A stretch of 64,000 nucleotides of DNA from CALSMU01 sp965230225 (GCA_965230225.1 CBDDKM010000009.1:124001-188000), one strand, 5' to 3'. Counted from the first letter of the stretch, positions 1 to 8,906 are shown. Notes: generated by a model from the sequence alone, not told the origin. Numbers and translations are program-made.

Positions 1-1794
1 CAGTTTTTGTACCAGTTCACCTATTTCTGTTAAATCAAATTCTCTTACTTTTCCTATTAGGATTTTGTCGTGGTGCGTGGGAAGGGTGTTTTCTTCGCTG
101 TTCAATAACTCTTCATAGAGTTTTTCTCCCGGTCGAAGCCCTGTAATTTTAATGTCTATATCTGTTCCGAGTTCAAGCCCGGATAGTTGAATCATTTTTT
201 TTGCTAAATCAATGATCTTAACACTTTCGCCCATGTCAAATACGAAAATCTCTCCACCATCACCCATGCTTCCTGCTTCCAGAACCAATTGGCAAGCCTC
301 CGGAATGGTCATAAAAAACCGAGTAACTTCTTCGTGGGTTACGGTGATTGGTCCTCCTTGCTCAATTTGTCTTTTAAACAGAGGAATAACACTTCCATTA
401 CTTCCAAGTACATTTCCGAATCTAGTGGTAATGAATTTGGTGTTAGAGCCTTTATTGAGCGATTGAATGTAAATTTCAGCAATTCTTTTAGAAGCTCCCA
501 TTACGTTGGTAGGGTTAACTGCTTTATCAGTAGATACCATTACAAAAGAATCTACATAGTGAGTGTTAGCAAGATCGGCCAGGGTTTTTGTTCCTTTAAC
601 ATTTACTTTAATGGCTTCTGCTGGATTTTGCTCCATTAATGGGACGTGTTTGTAAGCAGCAGCATGAAAAACAACTTTAGGCTGGAAATGATTAAATACA
701 TTTTCCATTCTGTTTTGGTTGGATACATCTGCAATAACCACTTCCCAGTTAGGTGAGCTGCTATGATCGAGGTTGTTTGAGCTTCTAAGTTCCATGTCCA
801 AATCGTAAATCGGGCTCTCCGCCTGATCCAATAGAATTAGCTTCTTAGGATTGAACTTTAGGATTTGCCTGGCCAATTCACTTCCAATAGATCCTGCAGC
901 ACCAGTAACTAATATGGTTTTGTCGCTTAATTGCGACGAGATGTTTTCTTTGTTTAGTTTGATCTCCTTACGTCCCAGTAAATCTTCAATTCTTACCTTT
1001 TTTATTTGCTTGGCAGAAAACTCGCCATTCATCCAGCGGTCGGTAGGGGGGACAGTAAGTACATTAATGTTGAGGTCAAGGCACTTATTAATTATGGCTC
1101 TTTTCTTTTCTGCGTCAGGCGATTTAATGGCAATAATAACGTTATCCACTTCTTTCGTTTCGCTCCATTGTTCAAGTGCGTTAAGTCCTTTAATTGGGGA
1201 ACGTTCCATTAATTTTCCATGTTTCTTTTTATCCTCGTCAATAAACCCAATAACATTGTAGAGGGTGAGTGTGTCTTTCTCCAGAGTTCTCTTGGTGATT
1301 AACCCCATCTCGCCGGCACCATAAATGACTACATTTTTTGTGGATCCTCTTGATTTGTGCTTTTCTACATAAATCAATTTAACCGCAATTCTGGAGGATA
1401 TTAATAGAAATATAGCTGTCAGGTATTCAACAACAATGATGGAAAGAGGTAAAAAGAAATAACCATCATAAAGCTTCATTCTAAGTGGAGCCAAGATCAG
1501 GAAGGCTAATGTGCCAGCTGTTATTACCAGAAATATCCTTTTGGCATCCTGGGTTCCTGTATACCTAATGATTCCGGCATAGGTCTTTCCAATGATGAAT
1601 GACAGTGCTCTGATTCCAATGTAGATGGGTAAGACTGGTTTTAGTACGTTCCATTCTTCCTGAAGGATGGCTTTGTCGATGTTTACAAAATCAAATCTAA
1701 TAAGGTATGCCATGCCTAATGCAAACAGACAAAGAAATATGTCTATTACAAAAATAATCCAGCGCGGAGTATTGTTTTTAGGTAATGGAATCAT
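1..1794 (-). CDS. FlaA1/CapD-type nucleotide-sugar epimerase/dehydratase (3' end outside window)
   Basis: Membrane-bound polysaccharide biosynthesis protein of the CapD/FlaA1/WbpM family. These enzymes dehydrate and epimerise UDP-GlcNAc-type sugars for O-antigen or capsule. Reading frame is open for 598 codons and leaves the window, so perhaps 30-50 residues are missing by comparison with the family. The N-terminal 130 residues are hydrophobic (several membrane segments after MIPLPKNNTPRW). A CoA_binding_3-type Rossmann domain follows (GAGEMG). The catalytic SDR domain has TGAAGSIGSE at 297-306 for NAD(P) binding and STDKAVNPTNVMGASK from residue 421, the Asp-Lys active-site segment typical of the family. 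Start ATG at 1794 gives the hydrophobic N terminus directly. The divergent glycosyltransferase suggests a surface-polysaccharide locus extending left of the window. Sugar specificity cannot be read from sequence. Confidence 0.9.
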   Translation of the reverse strand, partial: MIPLPKNNTPRWIIFVIDIFLCLFALGMAYLIRFDFVNIDKAILQEEWNVLKPVLPIYIGIRALSFIIGKTYAGIIRYTGTQDAKRIFLVITAGTLAFLILAPLRMKLYDGYFFLPLSIIVVEYLTAIFLLISSRIAVKLIYVEKHKSRGSTKNVVIYGAGEMGLITKRTLEKDTLTLYNVIGFIDEDKKKHGKLMERSPIKGLNALEQWSETKEVDNVIIAIKSPDAEKKRAIINKCLDLNINVLTVPPTDRWMNGEFSAKQIKKVRIEDLLGRKEIKLNKENISSQLSDKTILVTGAAGSIGSELARQILKFNPKKLILLDQAESPIYDLDMELRSSNNLDHSSSPNWEVVIADVSNQNRMENVFNHFQPKVVFHAAAYKHVPLMEQNPAEAIKVNVKGTKTLADLANTHYVDSFVMVSTDKAVNPTNVMGASKRIAEIYIQSLNKGSNTKFITTRFGNVLGSNGSVIPLFKRQIEQGGPITVTHEEVTRFFMTIPEACQLVLEAGSMGDGGEIFVFDMGESVKIIDLAKKMIQLSGLELGTDIDIKITGLRPGEKLYEELLNSEENTLPTHHDKILIGKVREFDLTEIGELVQKL

Positions 1795-1800
1795 GCTGTG

Positions 1801-1808
1801 CAAATGTA
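1801..1808 (-). promoter_or_regulatory. -7 promoter box TACATTTG for the CapD-type gene
   Basis: On the minus strand TACATTTG fits the Bacteroidota -7 consensus TAnnTTTG and ends 6 nt before the ATG at 1794. This predicts a very short or absent leader. I see no clear TTTG at -33. Confidence 0.4.
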
Positions 1809-1892
1809 AATATAAGATTCGGGTTTAGGGAATGGATTCCAACACTGAATTAAAAATTGTGAAAAAACAGGATAAATCGGTTGTGTTAAAGA

Positions 1893-3011
1893 ATGGTAGA
1901 TCAATTATTTTTGCAGCAAAAGAAAGAAGGGTTGAAAAAAATACTTTTCATAGTGCACCATAGAAAAGATCGTTCTCCAGGACAGAGGTATCGGTTTGAG
2001 CAATACTTTGATTACCTGGAAAAGAATGGAGTGGAGTGTCATCTGGCAAATATTATTTCTGAGGAAGATGATCAGGTGTTGTATTCTCATGGGAATTATT
2101 TGAAGAAAGGTATGATTGCCTTAAACGCCTATAAGAAGCGTTGGTCGGATTTGAAAAATGTAAAGGATTTTGATTTAATAGTTCTGTACAGAGAGGCTAT
2201 TCTAACTCGGTCAACTGTTTTTGAAAGGAAATTTGCCAAAAGTGGAGTGCCAATGGTTTTTGATTTTGATGATGCCATTTGGGTGAAGGATGTTTCTGCA
2301 GGAAACCAATCTGTTTCCTTTTTAAAGAATGCTAATAAGATTCAAAAGATATTACCTCTGTGTGCTCATATTACTGCAGGTAATCAGTACTTAAAGGAAT
2401 TTGCTTTAAAGTACAATCCAAATGTTACCGTGTTTCCATCCACTATCGATACAGATAAATACATGGAGCTGGAAAGGCAAGAAACAGGTCAGGTGATAAT
2501 TGGGTGGGTTGGTAGTCATACCACTGTTAAGCATTTCGAGCAATCCATTCCAGTACTTAAAAGGCTTAAGCAAAAGTATGGAGATAAGGTATCTTTTACC
2601 TTGATTGGGGATCCAAATTACAAGAATGATGAATTGGGGATAGTTGGAGTTCCGTGGAGTAATGAAAGAGAGGTGGAGCTATTCAATAAACTGGATGTTG
2701 GGATTATGCCATTGCCGGATAACGAATGGACTCGGGGAAAATGTGGAATGAAAGGGTTGTTGTACATGTCTGTTGGGAAGCCGGCTGTAATGTCTGCAGT
2801 TGGGATGAATACCGAAATTGTTGAAGAAGGAGTAAATGGATTTTTGCCCATAGGAGAGGAAGAGTGGTTTAAAGTATTGTCGTCTCTTGTGGAGGACGAT
2901 GAATTAAGAAAGAAGGTAGGAGCAAATGGAAGGACAACGGTAGAGGAGAGGTATTCATTAAAATCTCAACAGGAACGACTGTTGAAGTTATATTTATCAT
3001 TAATGAAGTAA
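1893..3011 (+). CDS. Glycosyltransferase family 4 protein
   Basis: A 372-residue GT-B glycosyltransferase, probably GT4, transferring a sugar from a nucleotide donor during surface-glycan assembly in the cytoplasm. The N-terminal half starts with ILFIVHHRKDRSPGQRYR. The C-terminal half has IIGWVGSHTTVKH, a linker typical of GT4 proteins of this type, then FTLIGDP and LYMSVGKPAVMSAVGMNTEIV followed by EEGVNGFL, the donor-binding E-x7-E type region. No signal peptide or membrane segment is visible. It is divergent from the CapD-type gene with about 100 bp between, consistent with a shared polysaccharide locus. ATG at 1893 is preceded by no Shine-Dalgarno, as is usual in this phylum; a start a few codons later, near LKKILFIV, is possible. 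Acceptor and product are unknown. Confidence 0.85.
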   Translation: MVDQLFLQQKKEGLKKILFIVHHRKDRSPGQRYRFEQYFDYLEKNGVECHLANIISEEDDQVLYSHGNYLKKGMIALNAYKKRWSDLKNVKDFDLIVLYREAILTRSTVFERKFAKSGVPMVFDFDDAIWVKDVSAGNQSVSFLKNANKIQKILPLCAHITAGNQYLKEFALKYNPNVTVFPSTIDTDKYMELERQETGQVIIGWVGSHTTVKHFEQSIPVLKRLKQKYGDKVSFTLIGDPNYKNDELGIVGVPWSNEREVELFNKLDVGIMPLPDNEWTRGKCGMKGLLYMSVGKPAVMSAVGMNTEIVEEGVNGFLPIGEEEWFKVLSSLVEDDELRKKVGANGRTTVEERYSLKSQQERLLKLYLSLMK

Positions 3012-3063
3012 TTTATATCGATTTTACCTTTAATATTGTATCTGTCTAAAACTAAAATAAATC

Positions 3064-4155
3064 ATGGAAGTAACTGAATTAAAAAATACGGCACTCACTC
3101 ATGTTCACGAGAAACTTGGAGCTAAGATGGTGCCTTTTGCTGGGTATAACATGCCGGTTCAATACGAAGGGGTGAATGTGGAGCATGAAACAGTAAGAAA
3201 TGGTGTTGGTGTATTTGATGTGTCTCACATGGGAGAATTTTTCCTTAGAGGGCCAAAAGCATTGGATTTAATTCAGAAAATTTCATCCAACGATGCTACC
3301 AAGCTTTTTGATGGAAGAGCTCAGTATTCTTGTATGCCAAATGAGGATGGAGGGATTGTAGACGATTTAATCATCTACAGAATTAGTGAGGAAGAGTACA
3401 TGTTGGTGGTAAATGCTTCTAACATCGAAAAAGATTGGAATTGGATATCCAAATACAATACCGAAGGGGTAGAGATGGAGAATGCTTCTGATAACTACTC
3501 TTTACTGGCAGTTCAGGGGCCAAAAGCGACTGAAGTTCTTCAAAAACTAACAGATGTTAATCTAGGAGAAGTAAAATACTATCACTTTACTAAAGGTGTT
3601 TTTGCTGGAGTTGATAACGTTATCTTATCAGCAACCGGGTATACCGGATCAGGAGGGTTTGAGCTTTACATTCCTAATGAAGTAGCAGAAGAAGTGTGGA
3701 ACAGAGTGTTCGAAGCAGGAGAAGAATTGGGGATCAAGCCAATTGGACTAGCCGCAAGAGATACACTAAGATTGGAAATGGGATTCTGTCTATATGGTAA
3801 TGACATTAACGATACTACTTCGCCGTTAGAGGCAGGATTAGGATGGATTACCAAATTCACTAAGGATTTTGTAAATAGCGAAGCTCTAAAAGCTCAGAAA
3901 GAAGCGGGTGTTACCAGAAAGTTAGTTGGGTTTGAATTAGTGGATAGAGGAATTCCTCGTCACGATTATCCAATTGTAGATGCAGAAGGAAATGAAATAG
4001 GAATTGTAACTTCTGGTACCATGGCTCCTTCATTGAAGAAAGCTGTTGGATTAGGATATGTAAAAACTGAGTTTGCTGCTGAAGGAAGTGAAATATTCAT
4101 TCAGGTGCGTAAAAAACAGCTTGCGGCTAAAGTGGTAAAGCCACCATTTAAGTAG
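3064..4155 (+). CDS. gcvT: Aminomethyltransferase, glycine cleavage T protein
   Basis: T protein of the glycine cleavage system. It takes the aminomethyl group from lipoylated H protein, releases ammonia and makes 5,10-methylene-tetrahydrofolate in the cytoplasm. The 363 residues match the usual length. Recognisable family segments are AGYNMPVQYEGV near the N terminus, DVSHMGEF, VDDLIIYR, the folate-site run TGYTGSGGFELY (about 190-200), GLAARDTLRLEMG, and the C-terminal barrel with SGTMAPSLKKAVGLGYV. The other gcv genes are not adjacent, which is common in Bacteroidota. An intrinsic terminator follows 20 bp after the stop, so it is probably monocistronic. No glycine riboswitch fits into the 52-bp upstream gap. 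Confidence 0.97.
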   Translation: MEVTELKNTALTHVHEKLGAKMVPFAGYNMPVQYEGVNVEHETVRNGVGVFDVSHMGEFFLRGPKALDLIQKISSNDATKLFDGRAQYSCMPNEDGGIVDDLIIYRISEEEYMLVVNASNIEKDWNWISKYNTEGVEMENASDNYSLLAVQGPKATEVLQKLTDVNLGEVKYYHFTKGVFAGVDNVILSATGYTGSGGFELYIPNEVAEEVWNRVFEAGEELGIKPIGLAARDTLRLEMGFCLYGNDINDTTSPLEAGLGWITKFTKDFVNSEALKAQKEAGVTRKLVGFELVDRGIPRHDYPIVDAEGNEIGIVTSGTMAPSLKKAVGLGYVKTEFAAEGSEIFIQVRKKQLAAKVVKPPFK

Positions 4156-4174
4156 ATTATATTAAATCTTTATA

Positions 4175-4213
4175 AAAAAAACCTCACATGTTTATAACCT
4201 GTGAGGTTTTTTT
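4175..4213 (+). terminator. Intrinsic terminator after gcvT
   Basis: Inverted repeat ACCTCACA (4181-4188) with TGTGAGGT (4200-4207), loop of 11 nt. An A-run precedes the stem and a T-run follows it, so it could act in both directions. Confidence 0.85.
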
Positions 4214-4235
4214 ATGCATCACTGTGAAATAAAAG

Positions 4236-4243
4236 TACTTTTG
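4236..4243 (+). promoter_or_regulatory. -7 promoter box TACTTTTG for the comB-like gene
   Basis: Exact TAnnTTTG match 16 nt before the ATG at 4260 and just after the gcvT terminator, which implies a separate promoter with a leader of roughly 10 nt. The -33 element is weak. Confidence 0.45.
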
Positions 4244-4259
4244 TTGTTAAAATTGCCGC

Positions 4260-4985
4260 ATGGAAAAGAGAAAGAAGGTAGAAGTTTGTTTTACTCCTAA
4301 TTTATATCCGTTACACGAAGAAGAAGCTCAAATTGTTGTAGTAATCGATGTGCTTCGAGCAACTTCTGCAATATGTACAGCATTTGATAATGGAGTAAAG
4401 GAAATGATTCCTGTTTCTACACTTGAGGAGGCAATTGAGTATAGACAAAATGGTTATATCGTTGCTGCCGAAAGAAAGGGGCAAATTGTGGAGGGGTTTA
4501 AATTGGGGAATTCACCTTTGGCTTATCTTGATAACGCTTATGAAGGGGAGACTATAGTGATAACTACCACGAACGGAACTAAAGCGATTCATACAGCCAG
4601 ACAAAAAGATACGATTGTAATCGGGTCGTTATTGAACCTTGATTCGTTAACTGATTGGTTGTCGAAGCAAAACAAGAATATTCTTTTGTTGGGGTCAGGG
4701 TGGAAGAATAAATTCTGTTTGGAGGATACCATTTGTGCAGGAGCGTTTACTTATAACTTGTTAAATACCGGTAACTTTTACTCAGATGATGATTCTTCGA
4801 TTGCAGCTAAGTATCTGTACATGTCTGCAAGAGATAATTATTTTGGTTACTTAAAGGCTTCTTCTCATAGAAGAAGGTTGAGAGATTTAAACCTGAATGA
4901 GGATATAAAGTATTGCCTTACCCCAAATCAAACTTCTGTGATTCCTGTTTTAAAAGGGAAATCATTGGTAGCAATGGATATGTAA
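4260..4985 (+). CDS. comB: 2-phosphosulfolactate phosphatase family protein
   Basis: ComB-type phosphatase (PF04029 family), 241 residues. In methanogens ComB hydrolyses 2-phosphosulfolactate to sulfolactate in coenzyme M synthesis, Mg-dependent and acid-phosphatase-like. Bacteroidota do not make coenzyme M, so the physiological substrate here is unclear; a sulfolactate or sulfonate role is only a guess. Family signatures visible: VCFTPNLYP, the DVLRATSAICTA segment, AAERKGQIVEGFKLGNSP (residues about 72-89), TTNGTKAI, and LLGSGWKNKFCLEDTICAG. No signal peptide, so cytoplasmic. It stands alone between a terminator and a short hypothetical gene, with its own likely promoter. Confidence 0.85.
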   Translation: MEKRKKVEVCFTPNLYPLHEEEAQIVVVIDVLRATSAICTAFDNGVKEMIPVSTLEEAIEYRQNGYIVAAERKGQIVEGFKLGNSPLAYLDNAYEGETIVITTTNGTKAIHTARQKDTIVIGSLLNLDSLTDWLSKQNKNILLLGSGWKNKFCLEDTICAGAFTYNLLNTGNFYSDDDSSIAAKYLYMSARDNYFGYLKASSHRRRLRDLNLNEDIKYCLTPNQTSVIPVLKGKSLVAMDM

Positions 4986-5109
4986 CTCTCAATTTTGGAG
5001 TAATTCTACTTAATTGATCGTAAAATTCTTAATGTAGATTTCGTAAACCCTTGATTTTGTTGAGGTTTTTTGTTGTGGTTAATTGTTTGAATATAGTCTG
5101 AAAAACGAA

Positions 5110-5286
5110 ATGATTATGAATCAGACAGAGCTACAAAAGGTCATCCTACAAATTAAAGAGTTAAACATTGAGAACGGGTATAAAGACCTTGTTATCGATA
5201 TTTTAAATACTGCCAAAGTAAAAAATGAATCTCCCGAACAAGCTAAAGATTGCGACTGTGAGGGATTGTCAATGTCTAATTGGTAG
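5110..5286 (+). CDS. Hypothetical short protein with Cys-containing tail
   Basis: A small protein of about 58 residues, not recognised. The frame is open from a TTG at 5083, but the first ATGs are at 5110 and 5116; I prefer 5110. The body is a predicted amphipathic helix (TELQKVILQIKELNIENG, then KDLVIDILNTAKV). The C terminus is DCDCEGLSMSNW, with two Cys separated by one residue. The leader-plus-short-tail layout resembles some ribosomal peptide precursors, but no dedicated modifying enzyme is next to it, so this is only an analogy. It ends 2 bp from the convergent metallophosphoesterase gene. It could also be a chance ORF, although helix periodicity and the lack of overlap favour a real gene. 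Confidence 0.5.
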   Translation: MIMNQTELQKVILQIKELNIENGYKDLVIDILNTAKVKNESPEQAKDCDCEGLSMSNW

Positions 5287-5288
5287 TC

Positions 5289-6422
5289 TTAATTAGAGTA
5301 GGGGTTGGCGTTTTTGCTCCAGGTTAAGTGGGTGCTGTCTCTTACTGTAGTTGGGTTTTGTGGAACTGCTTTATAATAAGGGTCTCCTTTATCAAATCCT
5401 TTGGAGATAAGTTCAACCTCCCCATTGCTCCAAATATTAATGGTGGAATAACCGAAAAATTCAGCTGTTCCCGAGCTACCTCCATTTCCTGCAATAATCT
5501 GGTAGGTGCCTTCGTCTCCCGGTTGAACACGTTGGTAGTCGTGCAAGTGGGCAGAAAGCATTGCGATTACATGGGCGTCGTTTAGTTTTGGCCAAAGGAT
5601 TGGTCCTTCTGGTAGTCCCGTGTGTCCTGTTTCGGGTTGTCCATTTACATAATAGGGTTTGTGCCCCAGTACAAATACATGGTCTATTTCGGGGTTGTTT
5701 TGGTATTCGTTTACTTTGTTTACAATCCAGTCGGTAGGAATTAGTCCTTCCATTCCGTGTGGATGTTCCTCACAAGGAGCATTGTAAGTGTCTGTATTCA
5801 TAAGGACAAACCCTACGTTTTCTCTAATAAATGAGAAGGTCATTTGGTTAACAATGCTATCAGGTCCGGTTACGTAATCTCTATCTTCGGGCATGTAGTC
5901 GCTCATGTATTTCATCCATAGTTCTGTTGCTCCTTTCAATGGCCATTCGTCATGTCCGGGTATTCCGTAATCGTGATAGGATAACATCTCATGGTTTCCG
6001 GGTATGGCAACCAGTTCAATTCCTGAATTGCTGATTTGACTGAATAGAGTGTCGTGATATAATTCAACCCAGGCTTGTAGCTGGCTGTTTAATCTTTCGG
6101 TGGTGGATTCGGCATAAACTAAGTCTCCAAGGAAAAAGAATAGTTCAGGTTTGCGCTGAGAAGAACAAATTTCCCGGTAAATTCTTTTTAATACATATAA
6201 ATTGGCAGACGAAGCATTGGTGGCTTCCGGATTGTCCTGGTCGGTTCTGTCTACCCTGTTACATCCAACAAATGTAAATGACAATACAATTGAGTCTTGT
6301 TCCATACTAATTGAGTCTTGAGTGTTATTATTCGAACCTGGTTTAGGTGTTTCTTCTTCTGTCGAATTACAAGCGAGCAGCCCAAGTAGGAAGATGAGGG
6401 TTAGGGGTAAGGTTAGTTTCAT
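5289..6422 (-). CDS. Calcineurin-like metallophosphoesterase lipoprotein
   Basis: Predicted lipoprotein (377 residues) with signal peptide MKLTLPLTLIFLLGLLAC and lipobox LLAC, so it is exported and anchored in the outer or inner membrane. The mature part is a dinuclear-metal phosphoesterase: GDLVYAES (metal-bridging Asp), GNHEM, GHKPYY and SAHLHDYQR supply the usual D, N, H and H ligands. The domain resembles purple acid phosphatase or PhoD-type enzymes more than UshA. A short acidic linker follows the lipid Cys (STEEETPKPGSNN). Possible role: scavenging phosphate from organic phosphates outside the cytoplasm. The substrate is not deducible. It has its own -7 box upstream and is convergent with the small ORF. 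Confidence 0.85.
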   Translation of the reverse strand: MKLTLPLTLIFLLGLLACNSTEEETPKPGSNNNTQDSISMEQDSIVLSFTFVGCNRVDRTDQDNPEATNASSANLYVLKRIYREICSSQRKPELFFFLGDLVYAESTTERLNSQLQAWVELYHDTLFSQISNSGIELVAIPGNHEMLSYHDYGIPGHDEWPLKGATELWMKYMSDYMPEDRDYVTGPDSIVNQMTFSFIRENVGFVLMNTDTYNAPCEEHPHGMEGLIPTDWIVNKVNEYQNNPEIDHVFVLGHKPYYVNGQPETGHTGLPEGPILWPKLNDAHVIAMLSAHLHDYQRVQPGDEGTYQIIAGNGGSSGTAEFFGYSTINIWSNGEVELISKGFDKGDPYYKAVPQNPTTVRDSTHLTWSKNANPYSN

Positions 6423-6440
6423 GTTTTGTTATTGATGCAA

Positions 6441-6448
6441 CAAAAGTA
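6441..6448 (-). promoter_or_regulatory. -7 promoter box TACTTTTG for the metallophosphoesterase gene
   Basis: Exact TAnnTTTG match on the minus strand, 18 nt before the ATG at 6422. No obvious -33 TTTG. Confidence 0.4.
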
Positions 6449-6493
6449 GTAGCTGTTTACTATTATTACAATCCGAAAAAATACTGATTTTAC

Positions 6494-7390
6494 CTACTTA
6501 AAGTATTGGAGGTGAATTTGGTTGGCTAATACATTGGCGGCTTCTGGTCTTTCTCTAAACCACATTTCCGGTTCAATTAATTCAATTTCACTAATGGCTA
6601 GTTCGTTGTTGTTGTCCCAAATTACATCCACTCTTGCGTAAACCGGAGTAGGAGAGCAGGCTTTAGCGGCTTTTTCTGCAAATTTAATTTCTTCTGGTGT
6701 TGGAGTGTATTGGTGTACGGTGCCACCGAAATCGTCTTGTACTCTGTAGTCTCCTTCTTTAGCGAGTTTTAAAATAGAGTGGGTGTGTTTACCGCCAATT
6801 ACCATGTGAGATACTTCTCCTTTGCTTACAATGTTATTTTGGAATGGTTGAAGCATCATGGCTTCTAGCTTAATTAATTCCTGGAATATGGTTTCGTGTT
6901 CTTCCAGGTTTTGCGGGTTAAGGCGATAGGTGTGTCGTCCTCCACCAGATACTGTTGGTTTAAGTACGCTCTCTTTAAGTTGGTGTTCTTCGTGTAATAA
7001 TTTCAGGGTAGAAGAAGCACCGGGTTCGATAAAAATGGTTTCTACAATGTTGATTCCTTCAGCCTTCAGGTCGTTGAGGTAGTGCTTGTCTACATTCCAT
7101 TGTATCAATGAAGCTGGGTTGATTAATACGGTTTTAGAGGAGGTTGATTTTAGCCATTCAGAAAACTCATCGTATCGATGAAAGTAATCCCAGGTTGTTC
7201 TAAACAATACAGTTTTGGTTTGTGACCAGTTAAAAGTTGGGTCGCTCCAGGATTTGATGGAGGCTTTTAGTCCTTTCTTTTGTAGTGCTTCTAATACCAA
7301 TCGATCTTCAGTTAGAACTTGTAGTGTGTACCAGTCGGTTTCCTGGGTGTTGATGTATTTGTCTTCGGTAAGAAGGATGATGTCGTACAT
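6494..7390 (-). CDS. ATP-grasp domain protein, RimK/DcsG-like
   Basis: A 298-residue ATP-grasp ligase, cytoplasmic. Enzymes of this fold join a carboxylate to an amine or thiol through an acyl-phosphate. The pre-ATP-grasp part contains LFRTTWDYFHRYDEF, a segment also typical of DcsG-like and RimK-like proteins of unknown substrate. The ATP-grasp part has VLKPTVSGGGRHTYRL (nucleotide-binding loop, about 137-152), MLQPFQNNI, a GEVSHMVIGG strand, and VYARVDVIWDNNNELAISEIELIEPEMWF, whose E-x-E and N/D residues are the Mg ligands region. It lies directly downstream of dnaA beyond a terminator and is probably transcribed separately or by readthrough. Substrate unknown; I do not assign a pathway. 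Confidence 0.75.
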   Translation of the reverse strand: MYDIILLTEDKYINTQETDWYTLQVLTEDRLVLEALQKKGLKASIKSWSDPTFNWSQTKTVLFRTTWDYFHRYDEFSEWLKSTSSKTVLINPASLIQWNVDKHYLNDLKAEGINIVETIFIEPGASSTLKLLHEEHQLKESVLKPTVSGGGRHTYRLNPQNLEEHETIFQELIKLEAMMLQPFQNNIVSKGEVSHMVIGGKHTHSILKLAKEGDYRVQDDFGGTVHQYTPTPEEIKFAEKAAKACSPTPVYARVDVIWDNNNELAISEIELIEPEMWFRERPEAANVLANQIHLQYFK

Positions 7391-7401
7391 GGCTATAAAT
7401 A

Positions 7402-7434
7402 AAAAACTCCGTTGTGAAGCACAACGGAGTTTTG
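7402..7434 (-). terminator. Intrinsic terminator after dnaA
   Basis: Perfect 14-bp stem AAAACTCCGTTGTG (7403-7416) with its complement at 7420-7433, loop of 3 nt. Read on the minus strand it ends in a T-run, directly behind the dnaA stop. Near-symmetrical, so the plus direction could also be stopped. Confidence 0.9.
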
Positions 7435-7440
7435 AAATTC

Positions 7441-8871
7441 TTACTGTAAGCTTAGTTTCTTTTCTAAGTCATCCAGATAACCTCTGAATGTTTTGTCTGT
7501 TTCAGAAAGGTTGTTTACCGTTCTGCAAGCGTGAAGTACCGTAGCGTGGTCTTTTCCTCCGCAATGCATTCCGATGTTTGCCAAAGATGATTTAGTCATC
7601 TTTTTAGAGAAGAACATAGCAATTTGTCTTGCTTGTACCACTTCTCTTTTTCTGGTCTTAGACTTCATTAACTCGATTGGTAAATCGAAATAGTCGCAAA
7701 CCACTTTCTGAATGTATTCGATAGAAACTTCTCTGGCAGTATTTTTCACGAACTTGTCGATCATTTGTTTTGCCAGGTCAAGCGTAATTGATTTCTTGTT
7801 AAGTGAAGATTGGGCGATCAAAGAGATCAAAGCTCCTTCTAATTCTCTAATGTTGGTAGAGATGCTGTAAGCAAGGTATTCTACTACTTCTTTTGGAAGT
7901 TCGATACCATCTGCGTACATTTTCTTTTGAAGGATGGCGATTCTGGTTTCCAGGTCAGGAACCTGAAGATCTGCAGAAAGTCCCCATTTGAATCTTGAAA
8001 GCAATCTTTGCTCCATTCCTTGCAATTCAACAGGTGGTTTGTCGGAAGTTAATACCAACTGTTTTCCTGTTTGGTGCAGGTGGTTGAAAATGTGGAAGAA
8101 TACATCTTGAGTTTTCTCCTTACCAGCGAAAAACTGAACATCATCGATAAGTAATACATCTATCATTTGATAGAAGTGTATAAAATCATTAGTGTTGTTG
8201 TTTTTTACAGCATCAATAAACTGGTGAGTAAATTTCTCTGATGATACGTAAAGAACAGTTTTGTTAGGGAATCTGTTTTTAATAGAGATTCCAATCGCGT
8301 GTGATAAGTGTGTTTTTCCAAGTCCAACACCGCCGTAAATTAAAAGTGGGTTGAATGCAGTACCTCCCGGTTTTTCTGCTACTGCGTAACCTGCTGAGCG
8401 TGCTAATCTGTTACAGTCACCTTCTACAAAGTTCTCAAAAGAGTAATTCGGATTCAGGTTTGAATCAACGTTAACTTTGCGCAACCCGGGAATGATGAAT
8501 GGATTTCTAATTGGATTAGAACTAATATCCAGTGGCATCGCAACCGAAGGGTTTTTGATAGCTCTTTTATCAGTGGTGGGAATTTTTACAGTATAGGGGT
8601 TAGCGTTGTTTTGGTTATTTTCCATAACAATGCTATACTCTAATTTGGCATCTGGACCAATCTCTTTTCTGATGGTCTTTTTTAATAATTCAATATAATG
8701 CTCTTCCAACCACTCATAAAAAAACTGTGAAGGCACCTGGATCGTAAGCACGTTGCTCTTTAACTTGGTCGCTTTAATAGGGGCGAACCACGTTTTAAAG
8801 GCTTGCAATGGCACATTGTCTTTAATAACCGCCAAACAGTTACTCCAAACTTTTTCCAGGTTTTTGCTCAT
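7441..8871 (-). CDS. dnaA: Chromosomal replication initiator protein DnaA
   Basis: DnaA, 476 residues, the AAA+ initiator that binds DnaA boxes and melts the origin. Domain I (1-80) starts MSKNLEKVWSNCL with the conserved WF and Q/F positions. Domain II is a variable linker (about 85-130). Domain III has Walker A GGVGLGKT (180-187), Walker B LLIDDVQFF, and the sensor/arginine-finger region LLSRFKWGL. Domain IV ends with the DNA-binding signature GGKDHATVLHACRT near residue 440. Start ATG at 8871 is unambiguous. An upstream candidate DnaA box and a -7-like box (TACATTTA, 8879-8886) lie in the 173-bp leader, consistent with autoregulation. No cluster of boxes marks an origin here. Confidence 0.98.
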   Translation of the reverse strand: MSKNLEKVWSNCLAVIKDNVPLQAFKTWFAPIKATKLKSNVLTIQVPSQFFYEWLEEHYIELLKKTIRKEIGPDAKLEYSIVMENNQNNANPYTVKIPTTDKRAIKNPSVAMPLDISSNPIRNPFIIPGLRKVNVDSNLNPNYSFENFVEGDCNRLARSAGYAVAEKPGGTAFNPLLIYGGVGLGKTHLSHAIGISIKNRFPNKTVLYVSSEKFTHQFIDAVKNNNTNDFIHFYQMIDVLLIDDVQFFAGKEKTQDVFFHIFNHLHQTGKQLVLTSDKPPVELQGMEQRLLSRFKWGLSADLQVPDLETRIAILQKKMYADGIELPKEVVEYLAYSISTNIRELEGALISLIAQSSLNKKSITLDLAKQMIDKFVKNTAREVSIEYIQKVVCDYFDLPIELMKSKTRKREVVQARQIAMFFSKKMTKSSLANIGMHCGGKDHATVLHACRTVNNLSETDKTFRGYLDDLEKKLSLQ

Positions 8872-8897
8872 AAGTTTTTAAATGTATTAAAAATGTT

Positions 8898-8906
8898 TGT
8901 GAATAA
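8898..8906 (-). promoter_or_regulatory. Candidate single DnaA box upstream of dnaA
   Basis: TTATTCACA on the minus strand matches the TTATNCACA DnaA-box consensus and lies 27 nt upstream of the dnaA start. A single box would fit autoregulation. A nonamer of this kind can also occur by chance in AT-rich DNA. Confidence 0.35.
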
